From contig NC_045438.1 of NCBI RefSeq assembly GCF_002776525.5, positions 162,522,753 to 162,586,752 of the forward strand: 64,000 nucleotides of DNA. The letters run 5' to 3'. Each line of letters opens with the position of its first letter. The stretch's first letter is position 1. Origin of the DNA: Piliocolobus tephrosceles. Its lineage: Eukaryota; Chordata; Mammalia; Primates; Cercopithecidae. Below the pieces are notes generated by a model. The model had not been told where the DNA came from. It ran no database searches and saw only the letters and a program-made list of their open reading frames with translations. Made by a program: the position numbers and the translations under genes. Positions 32,303 to 43,097 of the stretch are shown here, one piece after another.

Positions 32303-33351
32303 CTAGTGCTTAATGCTCTAAGTAGGGTCTGTGACAAAAGAAACTCACTTCTTGATTCCTTATTTTGTAGGAAACCCTAAACACTTAGGGAAAGGGAATT
32401 CACAGAGCACCTTGAGGAAACCTAATGGAAGAAAGAAGCATGCAGGCTTAAAAGAAATGCTCCTTCCACTTCTGCCGCTGCCCCCCACCAAGCCCAGGCC
32501 GCCCCTCAAAGAGGTCAATAGACTCCAGAAAGGAAATGGCCACATGAGGGGTCCAGACGGATGGGGCCACACGCCCATGCACAGGAATTACTTTCCTCTG
32601 GTGTGATATGGGAGCGACAGTCACCAGGCATCCCAACTGCATCCTGCCTGTACTGATGTCCAAAGACCAAACGGATGCCCCCGATGGGCAACAGGACTTT
32701 GTTAAACCCCATGATTGTAGTCCAATGCTAAGGAAGGGGGAAACCTCCCGCGAACAACCATCATTATGTTTTTTATCTGAGCGAATAGAAGTTCAGAGTT
32801 AGAAAATGTGAAAAGGTATTTATTTTTGCACACCCAGTTTGTGTGCTACGCATCACGCATCATTAAGTGGTAAATTCTACTGTTCTGTCTTGTTAGCCCA
32901 AAGCTGTAAAGAAGGCTGTTACTGCAAACTACAGACAACGCACTTGATAGAAAGCAGCAACATCCTCAATTCTGGTCTTGCAAGGACATACCCAGGCAAC
33001 AGCAGCGACCCACCCACCTCAGGACGCAGTTCTCAGCCTCTGTGTGGCTGGCTTTTAAAGCTGAGAAAAGCCGGTAGGAATGTAGAAATCCGGTGAGAAG
33101 AAAGCCATGGAGCTTCTGAGCACTCTGTGAGTAGCCAGGAGCAACATGTTCCCAGATCCTGAAACTTCCGCAGTAATAAGTCTGGCAGCGGTGGAGTCAT
33201 GCCGGGGATGGAGCATGTGAGCTTAAGACCCCCTGTTCCTACTTTCTACAAAGCCATAATAATCATCCTATTAGGCCTCAGTGCGTTTCCCACAGGGGCC
33301 CCGGTGGGCTTGTGTGGCAGCGACATTTGACACAACCATGATTATTTTTTG
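32303..33351. other. Unrecognised sequence
   Basis: No repeat or gene is recognised. Frames of 60-90 codons occur on both strands and look like chance. Confidence 0.4.
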
Positions 33352-33596
33352 GATGCATATGGAAGATGCTGGTGGTTCTATTTTATTAAAGAAACATGGA
33401 AATAAATTCATCTCAGAGAAAAGATCAAACCATGAAGTCACACAGTAAAAGGAATGGACCAGAAGGTTCTCTGTGTTGTGCTTGGTGCTGATTCCTGAGG
33501 TTAATAGTTAAATTGTCTTTTAAAGCCATTTTCTTTCTTCTCCCTACGTTTAACTAATTCTATCCAATCATCTAGCTCAGATTCAGGACTGTTAAC
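33352..33596 (-). CDS. Candidate terminal exon of an unidentified gene (coding part 33501-33596)
   Basis: On the minus strand a strong 3' splice site (tgcttttcccctgttttccag, pyrimidine tract then CAG; tail quoted only in part: cttttcccctgttttccag) ends at 33597. After it an open stretch of 31 codons runs to TAA at 33501-33503. In phase 0 it reads VNSPESELDDWIELVKRREK, then KENGFKRQFNY: a charged, amphipathic, protein-like C-terminus. About 115 bases further on lies ctttaataaa (aataaa at 33382-33387), so cleavage near 33352-33372 would give a normal terminal exon. I do not recognise the protein, and upstream exons (at higher coordinates) were not found. It may be a real exon or a lucky combination. 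Confidence 0.3.
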
Positions 33597-33929
33597 CTGG
33601 AAAACAGGGGAAAAGCAGAGGTCTCCTTGGTAACTGCGTCTGTACACCGGCTGGAGTTGCTGCCTCCGGTGGATCTGAGCAGAGTGCTTCTGAATCATTC
33701 TTCCTGCTCAGCTCCTAGCAGCTTTGCCTGGGGGCATCAAGAAAGGTTTAGAAAGATGAGCACCAAACACCCCTGTGTTCAGAGGACCATCTATGCCTGG
33801 GTGACACAGCCCCTGCTTCTCCGTCAGGATTTTAAAATTTGCTCCTATCTGTTGCAAATCTGCCTTTCTTTCTACCTTACCTTCAGATCTGTACTTAGAT
33901 CATCGGAAACTTTTTTTGAATAAAATAGC
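33597..33929. other. Unrecognised sequence
   Basis: No recognised repeat; on the minus strand it would be intron upstream of the candidate exon. Confidence 0.35.
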
Positions 33930-34206
33930 ACCCTTTAACTCAGAAATTCCTACCTGGGAATCTAGCCCAAACAAATTAATTCACAAGATAATAAAAGCTG
34001 TATGCATGAAGATGTTCATTGCAGAACTGTTTTATACCCATGATAAACAGAGACAGGTTAAATGACAGGAAGATGATTATATGATTGTGGTATATCCAGG
34101 CAATATATTATTACACTCAACAAAAGTATAACTAACACTTCGTGGCAACAGGAAACAACACGTCTTACAATCTTAAGTTTTAAAAGAATACACGATTATA
34201 GCAAGT
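33930..34206 (+). mobile_element. Old L1 (L1M type) fragment
   Basis: Sense L1 3' sequence: ttcacaagataataaaagct, gcatgaagatgttcattgca, tatgattgtggtatatccag. An Alu follows. Confidence 0.75.
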
Positions 34207-34216
34207 AAAAGATATA

Positions 34217-34488
34217 GGCCGGACGTGGTGGCTCATGCCTGTAATCCCAGCACTTTGGGAGGCTGAGGTGGGCAGATCACCTGAGGTCAGGAGTTTGAGA
34301 CCAGCCTGGCCAACATGGTGAAACCCCGTCTCCACTAAAAATACAAAAATTAGCTGGGCGTGGTGGCGGGTGCTTGTAATCCCAGCTACTCGGGGGGCTG
34401 AAACAGGAGAATCGCTTGAACCCAGGAGGCGGAGGTTGCACTCCAGCCTGGGCAACAAAGAGCAAAACTCTGTCTCAATTTAAAAGAA
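34217..34488 (+). mobile_element. Alu (AluS-like) with right-arm deletion
   Basis: Begins ggccggacgtggtggctcat. About 25 bases are missing between gcggaggttgca and ctccagcctgggcaac. The TSD aaaagatata is at 34207-34216 and 34489-34498. Confidence 0.94.
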
Positions 34489-34492
34489 AAAA

Positions 34493-34612
34493 GATATATA
34501 TATAGTTTTTTATATATATATCTATATATAGATAGATAGATATCTATGACTTGTGTGTATATATATATATAATATATATGTGTGTGTATATATATATATA
34601 TACACACACACA
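34493..34612. repeat. TA/TG/CA microsatellite with hairpin potential
   Basis: TA runs, (gata)n, then TG and CA units downstream of an Alu tail; largely self-complementary, as at 15641. Confidence 0.9.
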
Positions 34613-35090
34613 AAGTGCCAGAAAGGAAGGCACAAAATAACACTTGTAATACTAGGTGAGTAGCTGTAAACATGAATTCCCTTCTGATGTATGATTAATA
34701 AAATAAATAGCACTCTGAGCATCTTCAAATATAAACTAAATGTCATAATTGCTTGCCGGTGTGAGTTCCAGAGTCCAAAGGCTGACTATTCTTATGATTT
34801 CTTTTTAACTAAGCCTGTTAGGTATGGGGCCAAGTGAGTCAGAAAAGATTGAAAGTTGAGCGTTTTCAAATTTGAAGAAGGATTTCTTTTCACCAAAGCA
34901 GTAAAATTGCTCTCTTTTCTCTACCCTTATTTTGTTTTAGTTTCTCTAAGTTAAATGCTAATTTTTATTATCTATTTTTTTAAAATGTTGCTTTCCATGC
35001 AAACTTTAGATCTTTAGGTAACTATTTTCTAATTAACCCTCTTATCCTCGCTGCATCAAGCTGGTCCTTCTCTCTCACCCCTGCAGGCTC
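34613..35090. other. Unrecognised AT-rich sequence
   Basis: No gene or repeat family is recognised. Confidence 0.4.
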
Positions 35091-35109
35091 AGAAAATCAT
35101 CACATGTTA

Positions 35110-35296
35110 GTTGGGCATGATGGCCCGAACCTGCAGTCTCAGCTACTGGGGAGAGTGAGATGTGGGGATCACTTGAACCCAAGATTTCCAGGCTGTAGTG
35201 CCTGATGATTGTGTCTCTGAATAACCACTGAACTACAGCCTGGACAACGTAGCAAGACCCTGTCTCTTAAGCGTTAACTAATCAATTAAAATGAAA
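35110..35296 (+). pseudogene. 7SL RNA-derived monomer (fossil Alu-monomer or 7SL retrocopy)
   Basis: Starts gttgggcatgatggcccgaa and continues tctcagctactggggagag. It then has 7SL-like ccaggctgtagtgcc joined to gaataaccactgaactacag and cctggacaacgtagcaagac, so the 7SL 5' and 3' domains are joined with the central domain missing, as in FAM/FLAM monomers. Both are diverged from 7SL. It is bracketed by a perfect 19-base TSD, agaaaatcatcacatgtta, at 35091-35109 and 35297-35315. The tail is A-poor. A perfect long TSD is odd for a class regarded as the oldest Alu ancestors. Confidence 0.8.
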
Positions 35297-35330
35297 AGAA
35301 AATCATCACATGTTAGAACTGTAAAGGATG

Positions 35331-35631
35331 GGGCCAGGCATGGTGGCTCACACCTGTAATCCCAGCACTTCGGGAGGCTGAGGCAGATGGATCATCTGAG
35401 GTTAGATGTTCGAGACTAGCCTGGTAAACATGGAGAAACCCCATCTCTACTGAAAATACAAAAATTAGCCAGGCATGGTGGTGGACACCAGTAATCCCAG
35501 CTACTCAGGAGGCTGAAGCAGGAGAATCACTTCAACCCAGGAGGTGGAGGTTGCAGTGAACCAAGATCATGCCACGGCACTCCAGCCTGGGTGACAGAGT
35601 GAGACTCCATCTCCAAAAACTAAAAAGAAAA
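35331..35631 (+). mobile_element. Alu (AluS-like)
   Basis: Complete Alu inserted 16 bases after the 7SL-like copy. The TSD agaactgtaaaggatg is perfect at 35315-35330 and 35632-35647. Confidence 0.96.
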
Positions 35632-35928
35632 AGAACTGTAAAGGATGCTAGAATTCTTCTGTTCAAGATTTCTCAAATTAGGGTCAGTTGGAAGTAGGAA
35701 GGTATGTGGCTTTGTTTTTACGTAGTCCTTCAATTTACTTTGGATTGATAATTTTATAATAGCATAAGGCTATATATAAGCATAAGGCATTTGCAATGGA
35801 CTGAATGTTTGTGTACCTCCAAAATTTGTGTTAAAATCTTAAGCCCCAAGGAGATGGTATTAGGAGGTGGGGCCTTTGGGAGGTGATTAGGTCATGATGG
35901 CAGAGCCCTCATAATGGAATTAATGATC

Positions 35929-36265
35929 GTGATGGTTGACTTTGGGTGTCAACTTGGCTGAATTGAGGAATTCTCAGAAAGTTGATAAAGTATCATTTAC
36001 TCCGAATGCTGCAGCAGGCACTGAGCTATTCCTCTTCTGCGGAAAGGGACACCCAACTGGTTTGACTTTGGACTAGAGTGTTTCCCAAGGAAACTGGCCT
36101 GTGGGTCCATGGACTAAGTGTGGGGAAATCTGCCTTCAGTGTGGGCAGGTACCAGCCAACTGACTGGGGGCCTGAATGGAACAAAAAGACAGAAGAACAG
36201 CAAAGTTCCCTCCCTCACTTTACCAGGGCTGAGACACCCTTCTTCTCCTGCCCTTGGACGTCAGA
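35929..36265 (+). mobile_element. MER-type repeat inserted in the MaLR remnant
   Basis: Starts gtgatggttgactttgggtg, then tgtcaacttggctgaattga and gtaccagccaactgactgg. It looks like the sense counterpart of the element at 24765-25195; family not assigned. Confidence 0.6.
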
Positions 36266-36914
36266 ACACCAGGTTCTCCAGCCTTTGGACTCTGGAACTC
36301 ACACCGGCAAGCAATGCCAACTGAGGACAGCCACAGGCACCAAACTCCAACCTCTGAGAGCAGCTGCGTGGGCTGAGCCCAGCAAAGCCATGGAGATGGG
36401 GCTGCCCAGGGCTGTGGGGGATCAACCCTCACCCAGTAAATTCAGATACCAAAATGTAGCGTCAAAGACGATTGAATGCTTAAGATTTAATGACATTTGC
36501 CCTATTAGGTTTAGGACTTACCTGGGATCTGTTATTCTTTTCCTCTTTCCTATTTCTCCCTTTTGGAGTGGAAATGTCTGCCCTGTCCCTGTACCACCAA
36601 AGTATTTTGGAAACATTTAACTTGTTTGATTTCACATGCTCCCAGTGGGAGGGAGGGAAATTTGTCTTAGAATGACTCCTGCCTGGGGTCTCACCCATAC
36701 CAGATTCAGATGAGTCTGTGGGCTTTAGACTTTTAAGTTGATACTGGAATGAGTTCAGAGATTTGGAGCTATTCGGATGGAATGAACGTATTTTGCATGT
36801 GAGAAGGACATGAATTTGGGGTGCCAGTGTTGGAGTGGTGGAATGCTTTGGTTTGAACGTGTCCCTTCCAAAATTCAGGTGTTGCCAATGTGATAATATT
36901 AAGAAGTGGGGCCT

Positions 36915-39412
36915 GTGGGCTTCATCCTGGGATGCAAGGCTGGTTCAACATACACAAATCAATAAATGTAATCCAGCATATAAACAGAACCAAAGACAAA
37001 AACCACATGATTATCTCAAAAGATGCAGAAAAGGCCTTTGACAAAATTCAACAGCCCTTCATGCTAAAAACTCTCAATAAATTCGGTATTGATGGAACGT
37101 ATCTCAAAATAATAAGAGCTATTTATGACAAACCCACAGCCAATATCATACTGAATGGGCAAAAACTGGAAGCATTCCCTTTGAAAACTGGTACAAGACA
37201 CAGATGCCCTCTCTCACCACTCCTATTCAACATGGTGTTGGAAGTTCTGGCTAGGGCAATCAGGCAAGAGAAAGAAATCAAGGGTATTCAGTTAGGAAAA
37301 GAAGAAGTCAAATTGTCCCTGTTTGCAGATGACATGATTGTATATTTAGAAAACCCCATCATCTCAGCCCAAAATCTCCTAAAGCTGATAAGCAACTTCA
37401 GCAAAGTCTCAGGATACAAAATCAATGTGCAAAAATCACAAGCATTCTTATACACCAGTAACAGACAAACAGAGAATGAAATCATGAATGAACTCCCATG
37501 CACAATAGCTTCAAAGAGAATAAAATGCCTAGGAATCCAACTTACAAGGGATGTAAAGGACCTCTTCAAGGAGAACTACAAACCACTGCTCAGTGAAATC
37601 AAAGAGGACACAAACAAATGGAAGAACATACCATGCTCATGGATAGGAATAATCAACATCGTGAAAATGGCCATACTGCCAAGGTAATGTATAGATTCAA
37701 TGCCATACCCATTAAGCTACCGATGACTTTCTTCACAGAATTGGAAAAAACTACTTTAAAGTTCATATGGAACCAAAAAAGAGCCCGCATTGCCAAGACA
37801 ATCCTAAGTCAAAAGAACAAAGCTGGAGGCATCACACTACCTGACTTCAAACCATACTACAAGGCTACAGTAACCAAAACAGCATGGTACTGGTACCAAA
37901 ACAGAGATATAGACCAATGAAACAGAACAGAGCCCTCAGAAATAATACCACACATCTACAGCCATCTGATCTTTGACAAACCTGAGAAAAACAAGAAATG
38001 GGGAAAGGATTCCCTATTTAATAAATGGTGCTGGGAAAATTGGCTAGCCATAAGTAAAAAAGCTGAAACTGGATCCTTTCCTTACTGCTTATATGAGAAT
38101 TAATTAAAGATGGATTAGAGACTTAAATGTTAGACCTAAAACCATAAAAACCCTAGAAGAAAACCTAGGCAATACCATTCAGGACATAGGCATGGGCAAG
38201 GACTTCATGTCTGAAACACCAAAAGCAATGGCAACAGAAGCCAAAATTGACAAATGGGATCTCATTAAACTAAAGAGCTTCTGCACAGCAAAAGAAACTA
38301 CCATCAGAGTGAACAGGCAACCTACAGAATGGGAGAAATTTTTGCAATCTACTCATCTGACAAAGGGCTAATCTCCAGAACCTACAAAGAACTCAAACAA
38401 ATTTACAAGAAAAAAACAAACAACCCCATCAAAAAGTGGGCAAAGGATATGAACAAACACTTCTCAAAAGAAGACATTTATGCAGCCAACAGATACATGA
38501 AAAAATGCTCATCATCACTCACCATCAGAGAAATGCAAATCAAAACCACAATGAGATACCATCTCACACCAGTTAGAATGGCAATCATTAAAAAGTCAGG
38601 AAACAACAGGTGCTGGAGAGGATGTGGAGAAATAGGAACACTTCCACACTGTTGGTGGGACCATTGTGGAAAACAGTGTGGCGATTCCTCAAGGATCTAG
38701 AACTAGAAATACCATTTGACCCAGCCATCCCATTACTGGGAATATACCCAAAGGATTATAAGTCATGCTGCTATAAAGACACATGCACGTGTATGTTTAT
38801 TGTGGCACTATTCACAATAGCAAAGACTTGGAATCAACCCAAATGTCTATCAGTGACAGACTGGATTAAGAAAATGTGGCACATTTACACCATGGAATAC
38901 TATGCAGCCACAGAAAAGGATGAGTTCATGTCCTTTGTAGGAACATGGGTGGAGCTGGAAGCCATCATTCTCAGCAAACTATCGCAAGAACAGTAAACCA
39001 AACACCGTGTGTTCTCACTCATAGGTGGGAATTGAACAATGAGATCACTTGGACATAGGAAGGGGAACATCACACACCGGGGCCTATTATGGGGAGGGGT
39101 AGGGGGGAGGGATGGCATTGGGAGATATACCTAATGTAAATGACGAGTTAATGGGTGCAGCACACCAATATGGCACATGTATACATACGTAACAAACTTG
39201 CACGTTGTGCACATGTACCCTAGAACTTAAAGTATAATAATAAAAAAAAAAAGAAAGTAAGAAAATCTTCTGTGAATATAATAAATTTCTCATGACCAAA
39301 TCTTGTTTGTTTACAGAACCAGGGTATGAGGAAAATGGAATTCCCTACTCTGAGCCCTCTGCTTATAGCAGTGCCATGCTCCAGAAAAAGAAAAAAAAAA
39401 AAAAAAAAAAAC
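36915..39412 (+). mobile_element. 5'-truncated L1PA-type L1 with 3' transduction
   Basis: The L1 starts inside ORF2 (gtgggcttcatcctgggatg). The frame 36890-37687 keeps reverse transcriptase sequence with the catalytic FADD motif (LFADDMIVY, about 37321-37347). Beyond it the frame is broken into pieces (37618-37920, 38329-38700, 38610-38996), so the protein is dead. The L1 3' UTR ends agaacttaaagtataataat with poly(A) at 39242-39252. A 138-base foreign segment (39253-39390) and a second poly(A) (39391-39411) follow. The TSD aagaagtggggcct is perfect at 36901-36914 and 39413-39426, so the foreign segment is part of the insertion. The 3' end wording (aacttgcacgttgtgcacat) fits L1PA5-8 or monkey descendants. 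Confidence 0.95.
39253..39390 (+). other. 3'-transduced genomic segment with exon-like stretch
   Basis: Non-L1 sequence between two poly(A) tracts. It contains an acceptor-like cttgtttgtttacag (39302-39316). After it, one frame stays open to the poly(A): PGYEENGIPYSEPSAYSSAM then LQKK. This suggests that the source L1 lay in an intron just upstream of an exon of a gene in the same orientation. I do not recognise the protein. Confidence 0.8.
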
Positions 39413-39702
39413 AAGAAGTGGGGCCTTTAAGAAGTGATTAGACTATGAGGGTTCCTTCTTCCTGCATGGAATTAGGCTTGGTAGAGGAAGTTCATCCCTT
39501 TTGCCCTTCAGCCTTCTGCTATGTGAGGACACAGCATCGTCACCTGTGGAGTATACAGCAATAAGGCACCATCTTAGAAGCAGTGACTGGATGGTCATCA
39601 GACAACTGAATCCACTGGCACCTTGATCTTGAACTTCCCAGCCTCCAGAACTGTGGGACAATTAATTTCTGTTCTTTATAAATTACCCCGTCTCAGGTAT
39701 TT

Positions 39703-39895
39703 CATTTATATTTTAAAATTTTTAAACTTTAACTTTTTGTAGGTACATAGTAGGTAGATATATTTCTGGGGTACATGAGATGTTTTGATACAGGTATGCA
39801 ATGTGTAATAATCACATCGTGAAGAATGGGGTCTCCATTCCCTCAAGCATTTATCCTCTGTGTTACAGACATTCCAATTATACTCTTAGATATTT
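39703..39895 (-). mobile_element. L1 3' end, antisense, inside a MaLR LTR
   Basis: Reverse complement gives the L1 3' end words catctcatgtaccccag and cctactatgtacctac. LTR words gtctcaggtatt and gtctcgggtatt on either side look like a decayed TSD. Confidence 0.7.
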
Positions 39896-39961
39896 TTAAA
39901 TGCACAATTAAATTATTAGTCTCGGGTATTTTGTTGTAGCAGCACAAATGGACTAGGACAA

Positions 39962-40195
39962 TGCATTTGTAAGAAGAGACATGTGAGAGATAATCTCCCT
40001 TGGACACGTGAGGACATAGTGAGAAGTTGGCTGGCTGCAACCTGAAAGCAGGCCCTCACTAGAACCCAATCACGCTGTCACCCTGATCGCAGACTTCCAG
40101 CCTCTAGAATAGCAAGAAATAAATTTCTGTTGCTCATCAGCCACCTGGTGTATGGTAGTTAGTTTCAGTAGCTTAAACTGACTAAGACAGCATTT
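39962..40195 (+). mobile_element. MLT1-type LTR fragment
   Basis: Sense LTR 3' half: acacgtgaggacatagtgag, gatcgcagacttccagcctc, aataaatttctgttgctcat, aactgactaagacagc. Confidence 0.7.
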
Positions 40196-40423
40196 ATACT
40201 TAATTGTATAATTACATATATTTAAGCATCACTACAATAGAAATATTTTTATTCAGTTAGCACCCAGGAGGGGCATGAGAATTTTCATTCTTTGTAAAAG
40301 GCCAGTCCTTAGTAAGTCTCTACCTGCCTTCATGTGATAAGGACTCTGAGTCTGAGGCAAGAGAATGACTGGGCCCTGCTCCCTCTGGGGTGGGGGACTA
40401 AAACCTGTTCAGAATGTGTCTTA

Positions 40424-40907
40424 GTCTGTTTCATGCTGCCATAACAGAATACTAGAGACTGGATAATTTATAAAGAAAAGAAATGTATTTCTCACAGTTC
40501 TGTAGGCTGGGAAGTCCAATATCAAGGTGCTGGCATCTAGGGAGATCCTTCTTGCTGTGTCATCCCATGGTTGAAGGTGGGAGGGCCTTCTTGCTGTGTC
40601 ATCCCATGGTTGAAGGTAGGAGGGTCTTCTTGCTGTGTCATCCCATGGTTGAAGGCATCATATGGTGAGAGAAAGGGAGAGAGAGGGAGAGAAGGGAAAA
40701 GAGCCAGACTTATCCTCTTATCAGGAACCCACTTTTTGGGATAATTAACCCACCCCCCTGCAAATGGCATTAGTCCATCCACAAAGGCAGAGCCCTCATG
40801 ACCTAATCACCTCTTAAAGGTCCCACCTTTCAACGTCATTGCACTGGGGATTAAGTTTCCAACACATGAATTTCGGGGAGCACATTCAAACCATAGCTAC
40901 ACACTTA
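40424..40907 (-). mobile_element. MaLR-type LTR, antisense, with internal minisatellite
   Basis: Antisense LTR from cttagtctgtttcatgctgc through gagactggataatttataaa to catgacctaatcacctct, ggattaagtttccaacac and attcaaaccatagct. A three-copy minisatellite lies at 40548-40656. Confidence 0.85.
40548..40656 (+). repeat. Minisatellite, about 2.8 x 39 bp
   Basis: Copies start at 40548, 40587 and 40626 (cttcttgctgtgtcatccca each). Copies 1 and 2 differ at two positions; the third ends after gttgaagg. The 39-base period keeps the frame open on both strands, which explains the repeated-peptide frames there. Confidence 0.96.
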
Positions 40908-41172
40908 ATTATCCCATACAGGATTTAGAAGCTCTGGCTGGCATTGGCCTGTCAGACTCTACATCACAGGTCTGAGAGCTCAGTGGTGGTTGTAGCTTCC
41001 CCAAACCATCTTTATAGTCATGATCAAATTCATATATCCCACCCAGAACTGTCCCCTGAGCTCCAGATTTACATTTTGAGGCATGTACTCAACATCTATT
41101 CTTGGATATCTCAAGCTTAACACACCCAACAAGTGCCTAAGTCCTCCCCTTCCCATTTACAAGGGCACTCTC
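40908..41172. other. Unrecognised spacer
   Basis: No recognised repeat; about 265 bases between two LTR elements. Confidence 0.4.
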
Positions 41173-41522
41173 TGATATGGTTTGGCTATGTCCCCACCCA
41201 AATCCCAACTTGAATTGTATCTCTCAGAATTCCCATGTGTTGTGGGAGGGACTCGGGGGAAGTAACTGAATCACAGGGGCTGGTCTTTCCCATGATATTC
41301 TCGTGATAGTGAATGAGTCTCATGAGATCTGATGGGTTTATCAGAGGTTTCCGCTTTCACTTCTTCCTCATTTTCTCTTGCCACTGCCATGTAAGGAGTA
41401 CCTTTTGCCTTCCACCATGATTCTGAGGCCTCTCCAACCATGTAAAACTGTAAGTCAAATTAAACCTCTTTTTCTTCCCAGTCTTGGGTATGTCTTTATC
41501 AGCATGAATATGGACTAATACA
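41173..41522 (+). mobile_element. THE1-type 5' LTR (350 bp)
   Basis: tgatatggtttggctatgtc at the start; ggctggtctttcccatgata inside; attaaacctctttttcttcc (polyadenylation region) before the end. Confidence 0.95.
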
Positions 41523-43097
41523 GTAAACTGGTACCAGTAGAGTGTGGTGCTGCTGAAAAGATAATCCTAAAATGTGGAAGCGACTTTGGATCTGGGTAAT
41601 AGGCAGATGGTTGGAACAGCTTGGAGAGCTCAGAAGAAGATAGGAAATTGTGGGAAAGTTTGGAACTCCCAGAGACTTGTTGAATGGCTTTGGCAAAAAA
41701 ACTGATAGTGATATGAACAATAAGGTCCATGCTGAGGTGGTCTCAGACGGAGATGAGGAACTTGTTGAGAACTGGAGCAAAGGTGACCCTTGTTATCTTT
41801 TAGCAAAGAGATTGGCAGCATTTTGTCCCTGCCCTAGAGATTCGTGGAACTTTGAACTTGAGAGAGATGATTTAGGGTATCTGGCAGAAGAAACTTCTAA
41901 GCAGCAAAGCATTCAAAAGGTGACTTGGGTGCTGTTAAAGGCATTCTGTTTTAAAAGGGAAACAGCATAAATGTTCAGAAAACTTGCAGCCTGATGATGC
42001 AATAGAAAAGAAAAATCTGTTTTCTGAGGAGAAATTCAAGCCGGCTGCAGAAATTTGCATCAGTAGCAAGGAGCCTAATGTTAATCCCCAAGATCATGGA
42101 GAAAATGTCTCCAGGGCATGTCAGAGACCTTCAGGGCAGCCTCTCCCATCACAGGCCTGGAGGCCCAGGAGAAAAAAGCAGTTTCATGGGCTGGCCCCAG
42201 GGTCCCTGTGCTGTGTGCAACCTAGGGATTTGGTGCTCTGTGTCCCAGCCTCTCCAGCTGTGGATGAAAGGGGCCAACATAGAGCTCAATTTGTGGCCTC
42301 AGAGGGTGGAAGCCCAAAACCTTGGCAGCTTCCATGTGGTGTTGAGCCTGTGGATGCACAGAAGTCAAGAATTGAGGTTTGGGAACCCCTGTCTAGATTT
42401 CAGAAGACGTATGGAAAAGCCTGGATGCCCAGGCAAAAGTTTGCTGCAGGGGCGGAGCCCTCATGGAGAACCTTTGCTAGGGCAGTGTGGAAGGGAAATG
42501 TGGGGTTGGAACCCCCACACAGAGTCCCTACTGGGGCATGCCTAGTGGAGCTGAGAGAAGAGGGACACCATCTTCCAGACCCCAGAATCGTAGATCCACC
42601 AACAGCTTGCACCATTTGCCTGGAAAAGCTGCAGACACTCAATGCCAGCCTATAAAAGCAGCCAGGAGAGAGGCTATACCTTACCAAGCCACAGGGGTGG
42701 AGCTGTCCAAGACCATGGGAACCCACCTATTTCATCAGCGTGACCTGGATGTGAGACCTGAAGTCAAAGGAGATCATTTTGGAACTTTAAAATTTGACTG
42801 CCCAGCTGGATTTTGAACTTGCATAGGGCCTGTAACCACTTTGTTTTAGCCAATTTCTCCCATTTGGAATGGTTGTGTTTACCAATTAACTGTGCCCATA
42901 TTGTATCTAGGAAGTAACTAGCTTGCTTTGACTTTAAAGGCTCATAGGTGGAAGAGACTTGACTTGTCTCAGATGAGACTTTGGACTGTGGATTTTTGGG
43001 TTAACGCTGAAATAAATTAAGACTTTGGGCGACTAATGGGAAGGCATGATTGGTTTTGAAATGTGAGGACATGAGATTTGGAGAGGCCGGGGTAGAA
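41523..43097 (+). mobile_element. THE1-type internal region
   Basis: Begins gtaaactggtaccagtagag just after the 5' LTR and ends with a purine-rich ggagaggccggggtagaa before the 3' LTR. Remnant frames show EETSKQQSIQ near 41885-41915, the same order as in the copy at 27235-28862. Confidence 0.93.

Larger units (their letters stand above)
35790..39955 (+). mobile_element. Older MaLR (MST/MLT1-type) provirus remnant with nested insertions
   Basis: A 5' LTR fragment (about 35790-35928: ggtattaggaggtggggcct, gaggtgattaggtcatga) is followed by a MER-type insertion, then MaLR internal sequence (36270-36835: tcccttttggagtggaaatg, aatgaacgtattttgcatgt). The 3' LTR runs from about 36836 (gctttggtttgaacgtgtcc) to about 39955 (agcagcacaaatggactagg), carrying an L1 at 36915-39412 and an L1 3' end at about 39703-39895. 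Coding content is gone. Confidence 0.75.

Noticed and set aside
36890..37687. 265-codon frame as a cellular reverse transcriptase
   Set aside because: It is the truncated ORF2 of an L1; its first codons are MaLR LTR sequence, and the rest of ORF2 is frameshifted.
40483..40668. Repetitive peptide (CHPMVEG units) as a protein-coding repeat gene
   Set aside because: It is the 39-bp minisatellite inside an antisense LTR; both strands are open because the period is divisible by three.
41984..42655. 223-codon plus-strand frame as a host gene
   Set aside because: Same MaLR remnant, inside a THE1-type provirus.
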